Shown: in pieces, positions 44,624 through 54,501 of the stretch | How the letters are laid out: each line of letters starts with the position of its first letter | How positions within the stretch are numbered: the first letter of the stretch is position 1 | Source: Desulfotomaculaceae bacterium | GTDB lineage: Bacteria > Bacillota > Desulfotomaculia > Desulfotomaculales > Pelotomaculaceae | Assembly (NCBI GenBank): GCA_028696455.1 | Contig: JAQVGZ010000001.1 | Location: 34,585 to 98,584 of the forward strand | Direction of reading: 5' to 3' | DNA length: 64,000 nt | Position numbers and translations under genes: made by a program | The notes under the pieces: model-generated | The model's database searches: none | Told to the model about the DNA's origin: nothing | The model's input: the letters and a program-made list of their open reading frames with translations, nothing else

Positions 44624-46555
44624 ATGGCGCGTATAAATTCGTCCGCTGAATTGGAAGAACTAAGGAAGGGTATATTGGCGGCTAATGACCTCAATAAACC
44701 CTGCATTTCAGTATGTGCCGGCGCTGGTTGTGTGGCCTCCGGCGCAAATGAAGTCATCGCCGCCTTTAAAGACGAGATTGCAAAGCAAGGACTAGAGGCA
44801 GACGTGACTACAAAAGGAACCGGTTGCCCTGGATTCTGTGAAAGAGGGCCCGTGGTGGTTATTTATCCTGAGGAGATATGCTATCTTCAGGTAAAGGCTG
44901 AAGACGTTCCCGAGATTGTCGAACAGACCATCAAGGGGAAGAATGTTGTAGAACGACTGCTCTATACTGACCAAACTACTGGCGAAAAAGCGACGCATGA
45001 GTATGATATTCCGTTTTATAAGAACCAGCAGCGGGTTATTATCGGCAGCAACATAAGAATTGATCCAAAGATAATTGATGAATATCTGGCCATCGGTGGT
45101 TATAGAGCTTTGGCCAAAGTTCTTACCGAGATGACCCCTGAGCAGGTAGTGGAAGAAGTCAAAAAGTCCAACTTGAGAGGCCGGGGAGGCGCTGGCTTCC
45201 CCGCCGGGAGCAAGTGGGAAGGATCTCGCAATGCGCCTGACGATATCAAGTATGTAATCGTCAATGCTGACGAGGGAGACCCTGGGGCATTTATGGACCG
45301 AGCTGTACTCGAGGGGAACCCCCACTCAGTGCTGGAAGGGCTGGCCATTGGGGCTTATGCCATCGGCGCTCATGAGGGCTATATATACGTTCGGCAGGAA
45401 TACCCCCTGGCAGTTGAGAATATAAACCTGGCTATTAAGCAGGCTGAGGAATATGGCCTGCTTGGCGAAAATATCCTGGGTTCAGGCTTTAACTTTGTTG
45501 TTAAAGTGCACCAGGGTGCCGGTGCATTTGTCTGCGGTGAGTCCACTGCCTTGATGACGGCTTTAGAAGGCCGGGCAGGCGAGCCAAGGCCGAAGTATAT
45601 CCGTTCCAACATAAAGGGACTTTGGCAAAGACCTAGCGTTTTAAATAACGTTGAGACATGGGCTAATGTGCCGCTGATTATCAACAAAGGGGCTGACTGG
45701 TTTACCGGAATGGGCACTAAAACAAGCAAAGGCACAAAGATTTTTGCCCTGGTCGGGAAGATCAATAATACTGGCCTGGTGGAAGTGCCCATGGGCATGA
45801 CCCTAAGAGATATCATCTACAAGGTAGGCGGTGGTATCCCGGGCGGCAAGAAGTTTAAAGCTGTGCAGACCGGTGGACCGTCCGGCGGGTGTATTCCCGA
45901 GAAGCTGTTGGATTTGGAAGTTGGTTACGATGAACTGACTAAGGTCGGCTCAATGATGGGCTCTGGTGGTATGATTGTCATGGATGAGGATACCTGTATG
46001 GTTGATGTGGCCAGGTACTTTCTTGAGTTCCTCACCGATGAATCCTGCGGCAAGTGTGTGCCCTGCCGCGAAGGAATCAGGCAGATGCTTAAGACCCTGA
46101 CCAATATCACCCAGGGTAAGGGCAAAGAAGGTGACATTGAGCTTTTGGAGGCCCTGGCTGAGACCGCCGTTGAAGGCGCCCTGTGTGCTTTAGGCAAGAG
46201 CGCCCCGAACCCGTTCCTGAGCACGCTGAAATACTTTAGAGATGAATATGAGGCGCACATCAAGGAGAAGAGATGCCCAGCCCTTTCATGCAAAGAGCTG
46301 ATCGCCTTCTACATTGACCCGGCAAAGTGTCATGGATGTGGTACCTGTGCCAGGAAGTGCCCTTCGGGGGCAATTATTGGCGGTAAGAGCCTGATCCATA
46401 TGGTCGACCAGACAAAGTGCACTAAGTGCGGGACTTGCTTCGAGGTTTGCCCTCCTCGTTTCCGGGCGGTAACGAAAATTTCCGGCGAGCCTGTCCCAGA
46501 TCCTATCCCTGAAGAGGAGAGAATTATAGTCAGGGGGGCAAAAAAGAATGAGTAA
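44624..46555 (+). CDS. NuoF-like NADH-binding subunit (BamH-like) with N-terminal thioredoxin-like and C-terminal ferredoxin domains
   Basis: LRGRGGAGFPAGSKWE, VNADEGDPGAFMDR, ESCGKCVPCREG, C-terminal CHGCGTCARKCP...CTKCGTCFEVCP. Confidence 0.9.
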   Translation: MARINSSAELEELRKGILAANDLNKPCISVCAGAGCVASGANEVIAAFKDEIAKQGLEADVTTKGTGCPGFCERGPVVVIYPEEICYLQVKAEDVPEIVEQTIKGKNVVERLLYTDQTTGEKATHEYDIPFYKNQQRVIIGSNIRIDPKIIDEYLAIGGYRALAKVLTEMTPEQVVEEVKKSNLRGRGGAGFPAGSKWEGSRNAPDDIKYVIVNADEGDPGAFMDRAVLEGNPHSVLEGLAIGAYAIGAHEGYIYVRQEYPLAVENINLAIKQAEEYGLLGENILGSGFNFVVKVHQGAGAFVCGESTALMTALEGRAGEPRPKYIRSNIKGLWQRPSVLNNVETWANVPLIINKGADWFTGMGTKTSKGTKIFALVGKINNTGLVEVPMGMTLRDIIYKVGGGIPGGKKFKAVQTGGPSGGCIPEKLLDLEVGYDELTKVGSMMGSGGMIVMDEDTCMVDVARYFLEFLTDESCGKCVPCREGIRQMLKTLTNITQGKGKEGDIELLEALAETAVEGALCALGKSAPNPFLSTLKYFRDEYEAHIKEKRCPALSCKELIAFYIDPAKCHGCGTCARKCPSGAIIGGKSLIHMVDQTKCTKCGTCFEVCPPRFRAVTKISGEPVPDPIPEEERIIVRGAKKNE

Positions 46556-47162
46556 TATTACCTTACAGATTGACGGAAAAGAAGTCTCGGCTAAAGAAGG
46601 GATGACTGTTCTCGAGGCGGCGCAATCGGTTGGGATTTTTATACCCACCCTTTGTCACCACCCGAGTTTGGAGCCCTATGGGGCATGCCGGCTTTGCCTG
46701 GTTGAATTGGAATCGCGCGGCCGGTCCAGACTGGTGGTTTCCTGTATCTACCCGGTAGAAGAAGGCCTGGTTGTCAAGACCAGGTCGGAGAAAGTAGACC
46801 GGATTCGCAAAATGATCCTGGAGCTATTGTTGTCTCATGCTCCTGATGCCTTTGATCTGCAGGATTTGGCCGAGGAGTATGGCGCAGACAAATACCGCTT
46901 TGAAAAAGAGCCCTCTTTTTGCGTTCACTGTGGTCTATGTGTCAGATACTGTGCTGAGGTCAAACAGAAAAAGGCGATTGGATTTATTAACCGGGGAACA
47001 CAGCGGGAGATCAGCTTTATTCCGGAGATAGCCGCTAAGGAGTGCTGGAACTGCAAAGAGTGCTTCCCGCTCTGCCCGACAGAGGCACTCCAGGCTGCTT
47101 TTGTTTTAACGAAAGCACTCGCGTTTTCCTCATCTTCTTTGGAGCCCTCGCCAGCAGAATAG
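46548..47162 (+). CDS. NuoG/HoxU-like Fe-S subunit (BamI-like)
   Basis: 2Fe-2S CHHPSLEPYGACRLCLVE; CVHCGLCVRYC; CWNCKECFPLCPTEAL. Confidence 0.85.
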   Translation: MSNITLQIDGKEVSAKEGMTVLEAAQSVGIFIPTLCHHPSLEPYGACRLCLVELESRGRSRLVVSCIYPVEEGLVVKTRSEKVDRIRKMILELLLSHAPDAFDLQDLAEEYGADKYRFEKEPSFCVHCGLCVRYCAEVKQKKAIGFINRGTQREISFIPEIAAKECWNCKECFPLCPTEALQAAFVLTKALAFSSSSLEPSPAE

Positions 47163-47207
47163 ATTATATTCTTACTGGGGAAAATGATGATTATTTGAAA
47201 CATTGAG

Positions 47208-47236
47208 ATGCCGGGGTATAAACCCCGGCATTTTTA
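47208..47236 (+). terminator. Rho-independent terminator after the bifurcating cluster
   Basis: TGCCGGGGTataaACCCCGGCATTTTTAT. Confidence 0.8.
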
Positions 47237-47479
47237 TATTGCCTGGAAGATGAAGTGAAACCATTGGTATCAATCAACTCAACAAGGGAGGAATAATTAC
47301 CTCAGGTTCAGGTATGATGCATATGTGTTTTATGGTTGAAGGTATGATTAGGAAAATCTTGAAAACTATAAAGCAGTAGAACGGTTTCTAGTAATTTTAA
47401 TCAAGAAACTAGAAAATAATATTGGACAAAAACGTAAAGTGAAAGGCCTCCCGAACTTGGGAGGCCTTGATTATCCTGG

Positions 47480-47562
47480 TGCGGGCGGCGGGAGTTGAAC
47501 CCGCACGAGGTTGCCCTCACTGGATCCTAAGTCCAGCGCGTCTGCCATTCCGCCACGCCCGC
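47480..47562 (-). tRNA. tRNA-Leu (UAG), CCA encoded adjacent
   Basis: minus strand GCGGGCGTGGCGGAATGGCAGACGCGCTGGACTTAGGATCCAGTGAGGGCAACCTCGTGCGGGTTCAACTCCCGCCGCCCGCACCA; long variable arm; anticodon TAG. Confidence 0.93.
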
Positions 47563-47758
47563 TAAACTTGATGATTCTTAAAATTAGAGACTAATTAAAC
47601 ACTATCAAGTTTACTACACTGGTGTTTTTCTTGTCAAGCGTTATCAATTGCATCAGAAAATTAGGATTTGTCAGCAATATAATATAAAATGTTATAATTT
47701 GCAGGAATAAACGTAACAATGTAGAAATTAGTAACCCAATTGATAATAGGAGGGGTAA

Positions 47759-48280
47759 TTGTTGATTCCTGGTGACGCAGAACTTCAGAAGTTATCCAAA
47801 GAAGAGTTAATCGCTCTGGTAAAAGCACAGGCTAAGAACTGGCTTACGGTTGATGGTCATTGGTTTATCGGAGTAGAGGAGAAGTATGGGCTGGATGCTG
47901 CAATTGAACTGGATTACCGTGTGTGGGAGCTTTATCCACCAGCGGAGTTCCGTCGTCTACGGGAAGCCTTGCACCTAACCAAAAAGGGCATACCGGGCAT
48001 TGTCGAGTTCATTAAATATATGTCCACTTCCCTTGTTTTTGACTACGAACTGGAGGTTAGTGAGCGCAAGGCAGTGTTTAAGGTGGTGCACTGCAGACCA
48101 CAGGAGGCCAGGTTACGGGGGGGGCGTCAAGTGTTTGCTTGCAGGGCAACTTGGGAGTCAGCTTTTGAGAAGCTAATTGCTTTTGTAGACCCCCGCATTA
48201 AATACCGGTGTTTGTTCTGCCCGCCGGAGGAACATCCTGATGGATACTGGTGCGGCTGGGAATTCACCTTGGATGACTAG
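47759..48280 (+). CDS. DUF6125-like conserved hypothetical protein with C-terminal CxxC
   Basis: LSKEELIALVKAQAKNWLTVDGHWFIGVEEKYGLDAAIELD...YRCLFCPPEEHPDGYWCGWEF. Confidence 0.5.
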   Translation: MLIPGDAELQKLSKEELIALVKAQAKNWLTVDGHWFIGVEEKYGLDAAIELDYRVWELYPPAEFRRLREALHLTKKGIPGIVEFIKYMSTSLVFDYELEVSERKAVFKVVHCRPQEARLRGGRQVFACRATWESAFEKLIAFVDPRIKYRCLFCPPEEHPDGYWCGWEFTLDD

Positions 48281-48355
48281 TGTTTTACCATCAACTGTGG
48301 GAAATATTAAAACAACCCGAGAAGGGTTGTTTATTTGTTGAGCCTGCACGCTCTA

Positions 48356-50227
48356 TCAGGAACTTTTTAAGCTTTTCTGACGGTCGTGTCTGCTGAGTAT
48401 CCGCTTTCGCAGACGTAAACTTTTTGGTGTAACTTCCAATAGCTCATCGCTGCTAATGTATTCAAGTGCCTCTTCCAGGCTGAATTGCCTGGGCTCTTCC
48501 AGGCGAAGGGCAGCCTCAGCTGTGCTTGAGCGAATATTGGTGAGGTGTTTTTTCTTGCAAACATTAACATTTAGATCCTGTTCACGGTTGTGCTCTCCTA
48601 CAACCATCCCCTCATAAACCTTTGTACCTGGGACAATAAAGAGCATTCCCCTCTCCTGGGCGGAATGAAGTCCATATAGATTAGCCTCACCTGATTCAAA
48701 GGCAACCAGCACCCCTTGATAGCGCCCCTTAATATCTCCTTTGTAATGTTCATACCCGAGAAAAAGATGGCTCATTAACCCATGGCCCCTTGTTTCTGAA
48801 AGCAACTGTGAGCGCAAGCCAAGCAGGCCTCTGGCCGGTATTTTAAATTCCATTCTTAGTTGGTCGGGGCCCATGGACGCTAGGTTAATCATTTCACCTT
48901 TTCTAGCTCCAATGATCTCCATTACTACGCCCATTTTGTCCTTGGGGATATCCACCATTAATATCTCGATTGGTTCCATCAGCCGCCCAGCTTCCCAACG
49001 GAAGATCACCTCCGGCTTGGAAACTTGCAGCTCATATCCCTCACGGCGCATAGTTTCGATTAGAATAGATAGATGTAGCTCACCCCGCCCACATACCTGA
49101 AAGACATCCGGGCTATCTGTTTCCTCGACACGCAGGCTGACGTTCTTTTCCATTTCTTTAAAAAGACGGCTTTTGAGGTGGCGAGAGGTTAGGTGTTTGC
49201 CCTCCTCTCCGGCAAAAGGACTGTCATTGACCATGAAGGTCATTTTTAAGGTTGGTTCATCAACAGTAATAGGCTCTAATTGCTCCGGCTGATCTTTGCA
49301 GGCGACGGTTTCACCTATTCTGATGTCTTCCAGACCGGAAAAGGATACAATCTCACCAGATGGTGCTTCATGAACTTCCACCCGTTCCAGTCCTTCGTAA
49401 ACATAAAGAGTGCCAATGCGGCCCTGGCGCAAGGAGCCGTCATGCCCAATTATATAAACTTGTTGACCTGCAGAAATACTGCCGCGCTTTACGCACCCGA
49501 TGCCTATTCGCCCGACAAAGCTATCATATTCTGTGTTGTTAATCAGCAGTTGCAGTGGCCCATTGATGTTTTCATCAGGTGGTGGGATATACCTGACAAT
49601 AGCGTCAAACAGGGGGCGCATGTTTTCACCTGGTATAGCCAGGTCGGTTGTAGCGGTTCCTTGTTTGGCAGAAGTGTAAACGATCGGGAAATCAATCAGT
49701 TCGTCATTTGCTTCGAGATCAATAAAAAGCTCCAGCACTTCATCCACTACCTCAGAAACACGGGACTCAGCCCTGTCTATTTTATTAATGACCACAATCG
49801 GCTTAAGGTTTAACTGCAAGGCTTTGCGTAGGACAAACCTAGTCTGCGGCATAGTACCTTCAAAAGCATCTACCAGTAAAAGAACACCATTGACCATTTT
49901 CAACACCCGCTCAACTTCACCGCCAAAATCAGAATGCCCCGGGGTATCGACGATGTTAATTTTTATACCGCTATAAGCTACTGAGGTGTTTTTTGCCAGG
50001 ATGGTAATTCCGCGCTCCCTTTCCAGGGCATTTGAATCCATTATTCTTTCTGCTACCTGCTGGTTTGTTCTAAAGATGCCGCTTTGTTTTAGCAGAGCAT
50101 CAACAAGAGTGGTTTTGCCATGATCTACATGGGCGATAAGTGCTATATTCCTAAATTTTGTAATGGGCAAATGATTGCTACCTCCTTCCAAAAAATAAAA
50201 TATATCAGTTTTCCCCCCAACTAACAA
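48356..50227 (-). CDS. typA: TypA/BipA ribosome-associated GTPase
   Basis: [26 protein letters not shown]...[15 protein letters not shown]...[16 protein letters not shown]. Confidence 0.95.
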   Translation of the reverse strand: MLVGGKTDIFYFLEGGSNHLPITKFRNIALIAHVDHGKTTLVDALLKQSGIFRTNQQVAERIMDSNALERERGITILAKNTSVAYSGIKINIVDTPGHSDFGGEVERVLKMVNGVLLLVDAFEGTMPQTRFVLRKALQLNLKPIVVINKIDRAESRVSEVVDEVLELFIDLEANDELIDFPIVYTSAKQGTATTDLAIPGENMRPLFDAIVRYIPPPDENINGPLQLLINNTEYDSFVGRIGIGCVKRGSISAGQQVYIIGHDGSLRQGRIGTLYVYEGLERVEVHEAPSGEIVSFSGLEDIRIGETVACKDQPEQLEPITVDEPTLKMTFMVNDSPFAGEEGKHLTSRHLKSRLFKEMEKNVSLRVEETDSPDVFQVCGRGELHLSILIETMRREGYELQVSKPEVIFRWEAGRLMEPIEILMVDIPKDKMGVVMEIIGARKGEMINLASMGPDQLRMEFKIPARGLLGLRSQLLSETRGHGLMSHLFLGYEHYKGDIKGRYQGVLVAFESGEANLYGLHSAQERGMLFIVPGTKVYEGMVVGEHNREQDLNVNVCKKKHLTNIRSSTAEAALRLEEPRQFSLEEALEYISSDELLEVTPKSLRLRKRILSRHDRQKSLKSS

Positions 50228-50440
50228 CTTTTATTTTTCTTTTAGTATTTTTCTTTGATTAGATGAACTAAGTAGATCCGATTCTCATTCTGATATGAAA
50301 AGGGGCAGCAAGACTGCCCCCTTAATTAAAGCTTACAGATATGCTAAAAAAATATATCATTAATGTTGATATCAAATGAATAACGCAGCCTCCCTGAACA
50401 AAGTTCTGGGAGGCTTTTAATGATTAATTTCTATATTATT

Positions 50441-50516
50441 TGGCTGGGGCGGCTGGATTCGAACCAACGAAATGCCGGTGCCAAAGACCGGTGCCTTACC
50501 GCTTGGCGACGCCCCA
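50441..50516 (-). tRNA. tRNA-Gln (UUG)
   Basis: minus strand TGGGGCGTCGCCAAGCGGTAAGGCACCGGTCTTTGGCACCGGCATTTCGTTGGTTCGAATCCAGCCGCCCCAGCCA; anticodon loop CTTTGGC. Confidence 0.93.
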
Positions 50517-50526
50517 AAAAATATAC

Positions 50527-50603
50527 TGGGGTGGGTAATGGGACTCGAACCCACGACCCCCAGAGCCACAATCTGGTGCTCTAACCAACTGAGCTATACC
50601 CAC
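50527..50603 (-). tRNA. tRNA-His (GUG)
   Basis: minus strand GTGGGTATAGCTCAGTTGGTTAGAGCACCAGATTGTGGCTCTGGGGGTCGTGGGTTCGAGTCCCATTACCCACCCCA; anticodon loop TTGTGGC. Confidence 0.93.
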
Positions 50604-50821
50604 CATACCATTAACATAGCTTATTCTAGCCAGACTCTGTATTTGGTATGTTAACAAATAATCATTGCCTTGTCAAGGAAAAAACGATATGAAAAACGAA
50701 GGGCGTGTGAAAAAACGAAAGGCGACAGGTGTAAATTTATTTAAAAAGGGTTTATCTTTGTTCGGTAAATAAATACGTTTTTCCTGTTGATAATTTCTAG
50801 TGGTGCGGATATAATTGAAAA

Positions 50822-50945
50822 AGTAATATTAATACTCACCAAGTGCTGGTAATTATTGAAGTAGGTTGACCACACGGGCTATATGAACCCCACCGTCAAC
50901 AAGGACAATAATTGGCGCCAGGGCTGTTGTAAGCCTTGGTTTTTT
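50822..50945 (+). ncRNA. candidate ~124-nt sRNA or attenuated leader upstream of tig
   Basis: TTGATA (50787)-17 nt-TATAAT (50810-50815) promoter; intrinsic terminator CCAGGGCT-gttgta-AGCCTTGG-TTTTTT (50918-50945); no ORF between. Confidence 0.5.
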
Positions 50946-51108
50946 AATATGTTTTGAAGGAAATAGTATTGTTTCTGTAGAATAGCTTTTTAAAATGGTT
51001 AAGATATAATAGATGGATTTTTATCTCAGTTGTTTCAAGAGGAGAGGGTGTGACTTTTCTAAAATAGCAACTATCTAATCTAATCAAACAATTTAAGGAG
51101 GAGCATAT

Positions 51109-52425
51109 ATGAAAGCTAACGCGGAAAGGATAGAAAAAAACACTGTTCTCCTTGAAGTTGAGGTGGACTCTGAGCTATTCTCAAAGGCGGTTGACAAGGC
51201 CTACCGCAAAATTGTACGTAATGTAAATGTACCGGGTTTCCGCAAGGGCAAAACGCCGCGTATTATCCTTGAACGTTATATCGGCAAGGAAGCTATCTAC
51301 GAAGAAGCGATGGAAGAGTTGGTACCTGAAGCCTATATTGAGGCGGTTAAAGATACTGGAATTGAACCTATTGACAAACCGCAGGTAGAAATTGTCCAGG
51401 TTGAAGAAGGCAAGCCGGTAGTATTTAAAGCTACTGTTCAAGTGAAACCAGAAATACAGTTGGGACAATACAAAGGACTGGAAGTAGTGAAACCGGTCAT
51501 TAATGTTACAGACGAAGATGTCCAGAAAGAACTGGAACGTTTACAAAATAGCCATGCCAAGTTGCTGACTTTAGAAGAAGGTGTGGTAGAAAACGGCGAT
51601 ATTGCCGTTATAGATTTTCTAGGGAAAATTGACGGAGAGCCTTTTAAGGGGGGAGAGGGCAAAGAATATTCCCTGGAAATCGGCTCAGGTTCTTTCATTG
51701 GAGATTTTGAAAATCAGGTAATTGGTATGCCTATTGGCGAAACCAGGGATATACAGGTAACTTTTCCTGAAAACTATCAGGTAGAGGAATTGACTGGTAA
51801 AGACGCTGTTTTTACCGTTACAGTTAGTGGGATTAAAAGGAAAGAGCTAAGCCAGCTTGATGACGAGTTTGCCAAGGATGTCAGTGAGTTTGATACCTTG
51901 GAGGAATTAAAGGAAGATCTCACGAATAAATTACAATTAAACGCGGAAAACAGGTCAAATTTTATAGTCAGACGTGAGCTGCTCAATAAAGTTGTTGACA
52001 ACTCTGTTGCTGAAATCCCTGACACTATGATTGAACAGCAAATAGGAGAAATGATTGCTAACATGGCAAATAGCTTTGCCAATCAAGGTCTCTCCATTCA
52101 GGATTACCTCGAGTATACCAAATCATCAAAGGAAAAATTGAGTGAGGATTTCCGGCCGGAGGCAGAACGGAACGTAAAAACTGCCCTAGTAATGGAGTCC
52201 ATTGCCAAAACGGAACAAATTGTACCTTCCGAGGAGGATATAAAGGCGGAAATTGAAAGGATTGCTTCGTTATACCGCCAAGATCCGGAGGAATTACGTA
52301 ATATGCTTGACAATGAAGGGAGACTCAGTTATATTACAGAGAATTTAGTCAAGGAAAAAACCTTTCAATTTTTGGTAGATAACGCTAAAATAATTGAGGG
52401 TACCAACAGTCAAATAGAAGAATAG
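51109..52425 (+). CDS. tig: trigger factor
   Basis: VPGFRKGKTPRIILERYIGKEAIYEEAMEELVPEAYIEAV; FKBP-like and C-terminal domains. Confidence 0.95.
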   Translation: MKANAERIEKNTVLLEVEVDSELFSKAVDKAYRKIVRNVNVPGFRKGKTPRIILERYIGKEAIYEEAMEELVPEAYIEAVKDTGIEPIDKPQVEIVQVEEGKPVVFKATVQVKPEIQLGQYKGLEVVKPVINVTDEDVQKELERLQNSHAKLLTLEEGVVENGDIAVIDFLGKIDGEPFKGGEGKEYSLEIGSGSFIGDFENQVIGMPIGETRDIQVTFPENYQVEELTGKDAVFTVTVSGIKRKELSQLDDEFAKDVSEFDTLEELKEDLTNKLQLNAENRSNFIVRRELLNKVVDNSVAEIPDTMIEQQIGEMIANMANSFANQGLSIQDYLEYTKSSKEKLSEDFRPEAERNVKTALVMESIAKTEQIVPSEEDIKAEIERIASLYRQDPEELRNMLDNEGRLSYITENLVKEKTFQFLVDNAKIIEGTNSQIEE

Positions 52426-52486
52426 TAATATAAAAACTCCTCATTGGTAATACGCTGGGGGAATTATTTCAGGAGGTGGAGCGATT

Positions 52487-53071
52487 ATGAATTTAGTGCC
52501 AATTGTAGTAGAACAAACCAACCGAGGCGAACGATCATACGATATCTATTCAAGGCTTTTGAAGGACAGAATTATTTTTTTAGGCGGGCCGATAGACGAC
52601 TATGTAGCTAACCTTGTGATCGCCCAGTTTCTTTTCCTGGAGGCTGAGGACCCCGAAAAAGATATTCACCTTTATATCAATTCTCCTGGTGGTGTAGTTA
52701 CTGCCGGTATGGCTATTTATGATACCATGCAGTATGTTCGACCTCCTGTATCCACTATCTGTCTGGGGCAAGCTGCTAGTATGGGGTCACTGCTTCTGAC
52801 TGCCGGGGCTAAGGGGAAGCGTTTTGCCTTGCCATATGCGAGGATTCTAATTCACCAGCCACTGGGTGGAGTTCAAGGCCAAGCGACAGATATAGATATT
52901 CATGCCAAAGAAATTCTGCGTATGAGAGAATATCTTAATGAAATCCTCTCCAAACATACCGGTCAGCCCCTAGAGAAAATAGCCGGGGACACCGAACGTG
53001 ACTTCTTTATGTCGGCACAGCAAGCTAAAGAATATGGTATTATTGACGAGGTGTTCGATGTCAGGAAGTAA
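52487..53071 (+). CDS. clpP: ATP-dependent Clp protease proteolytic subunit
   Basis: [66 protein letters not shown]. Confidence 0.97.
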   Translation: MNLVPIVVEQTNRGERSYDIYSRLLKDRIIFLGGPIDDYVANLVIAQFLFLEAEDPEKDIHLYINSPGGVVTAGMAIYDTMQYVRPPVSTICLGQAASMGSLLLTAGAKGKRFALPYARILIHQPLGGVQGQATDIDIHAKEILRMREYLNEILSKHTGQPLEKIAGDTERDFFMSAQQAKEYGIIDEVFDVRK

Positions 53072-54338
53072 AGGTAAAAGAGGTGGAAATGTGTTTAATG
53101 ATAAAGGACAATTGAAATGTTCTTTTTGTGGTAAACTTCAAGATCAGGTAAAAAAGTTGGTTGCCGGCCCAGGTGTATATATTTGTGATGAATGCATTGA
53201 GTTGTGCAACGAGATCATTGAGGAGGAGCTCAGTGAGGATCTTGGGATGGAACTTGGTGAAATCCCAAAGCCAAAAGAGATTAAGGAAATTTTGGATCAG
53301 TATGTAATCGATCAGGAAGACGCTAAAAAATCCCTTTCAGTTGCCGTTTATAACCACTATAAACGTATTAATTTAGGCGGCAAGATAGATGATGTAGAAC
53401 TGCAAAAGAGCAATATCGTTATGTTGGGACCTACTGGAAGTGGAAAAACACTTTTAGCGCAAACTTTAGCCCGTCTTTTAAACGTACCTTTTGCCATTGC
53501 TGATGCCACATCACTGACTGAGGCAGGTTATGTTGGCGAAGATGTTGAGAATATCCTACTCAAGCTGATTCAGGCTGCAGATTATGATGTGGAAAAAGCG
53601 GAAAAAGGTATTGTTTATATCGACGAGATTGACAAGATTGCCCGTAAATCGGAGAATCCTTCAATAACCCGTGATGTTTCCGGTGAAGGTGTTCAGCAGG
53701 CTCTATTAAAGATACTTGAGGGTACGGTTGCCAGTGTGCCACCTCAAGGTGGACGAAAACATCCCCATCAGGAATTCATTCAGATCGACACTACTAATGT
53801 GTTATTTATCTGTGGAGGAGCATTTGATGGTATTGAAAAGCTTATTGAGAACCGCACCGGGAAGAAGTTGATGGGCTTTGGGGCTGAAATCAAACCGAGA
53901 AAGGAAGTAAGAATTGGAGAAATCTTAAAAAATATTCTCCCGGAAGACCTTTTGAAATATGGTCTTATTCCTGAATTTGTCGGCAGGCTGCCAGTTATTG
54001 TTACGCTTGATGCCCTGGATGAAGATGCGCTTATTCGTATTCTTACCGAGCCAAGAAACGCTCTGGTGAAGCAATATGAAAAAATGCTGCATTTGGATGG
54101 GGTTACCCTGGAATTTACTCAGGATGCGCTAAGAGCAGTAGCTGAAGAAGCCCTCAGGCGCAATACCGGCGCCAGAGGTCTACGGTCTATCCTGGAAGAG
54201 GTAATGCTTGAGGTCATGTATGATATTCCTTCCCGTAATGATATAGCCAGGTGTATTATTACCAAGGAAACCATTCAAAAGAAGGAAGCGCCACGAATTA
54301 TTGCCATAGAACATAAAAAGAAAGAAGTAACGGCTTAG
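53058..54338 (+). CDS. clpX: ATP-dependent Clp protease ATPase subunit ClpX
   Basis: Zinc-finger [32 protein letters not shown]; Walker [12 protein letters not shown] 53058 overlaps clpP end. Confidence 0.96.
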   Translation: MSGSKGKRGGNVFNDKGQLKCSFCGKLQDQVKKLVAGPGVYICDECIELCNEIIEEELSEDLGMELGEIPKPKEIKEILDQYVIDQEDAKKSLSVAVYNHYKRINLGGKIDDVELQKSNIVMLGPTGSGKTLLAQTLARLLNVPFAIADATSLTEAGYVGEDVENILLKLIQAADYDVEKAEKGIVYIDEIDKIARKSENPSITRDVSGEGVQQALLKILEGTVASVPPQGGRKHPHQEFIQIDTTNVLFICGGAFDGIEKLIENRTGKKLMGFGAEIKPRKEVRIGEILKNILPEDLLKYGLIPEFVGRLPVIVTLDALDEDALIRILTEPRNALVKQYEKMLHLDGVTLEFTQDALRAVAEEALRRNTGARGLRSILEEVMLEVMYDIPSRNDIARCIITKETIQKKEAPRIIAIEHKKKEVTA

Positions 54339-54381
54339 TAAAACTGCAAATATGTAATATACACATAGTAACATAAAAACA

Positions 54382-54427
54382 TGGAAGCTTCTGGCCAAAT
54401 ACCTTGGCTGGAAGCTTCTTTTTTTAC
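54382..54427 (+). terminator. Rho-independent terminator after clpX
   Basis: GAAGCTTCtGGCCAAatacCTTGGCtgGAAGCTTCTTTTTTT. Confidence 0.75.
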
Positions 54428-54501
54428 TTATAAATATGGTTAAAATTTGTAAATTAAAGCAATACTACGAATAAATTAAAAATCTAAAAAGGAGGTTTCC
54501 T

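Noticed and set aside
26282-47162. Firm call as benzoyl-CoA reductase (bam) operon
   Set aside because: Subunit composition fits, but no benzoyl-CoA pathway genes are in the window and AOR-Hdr clusters occur in other contexts; kept only as Bam-like.
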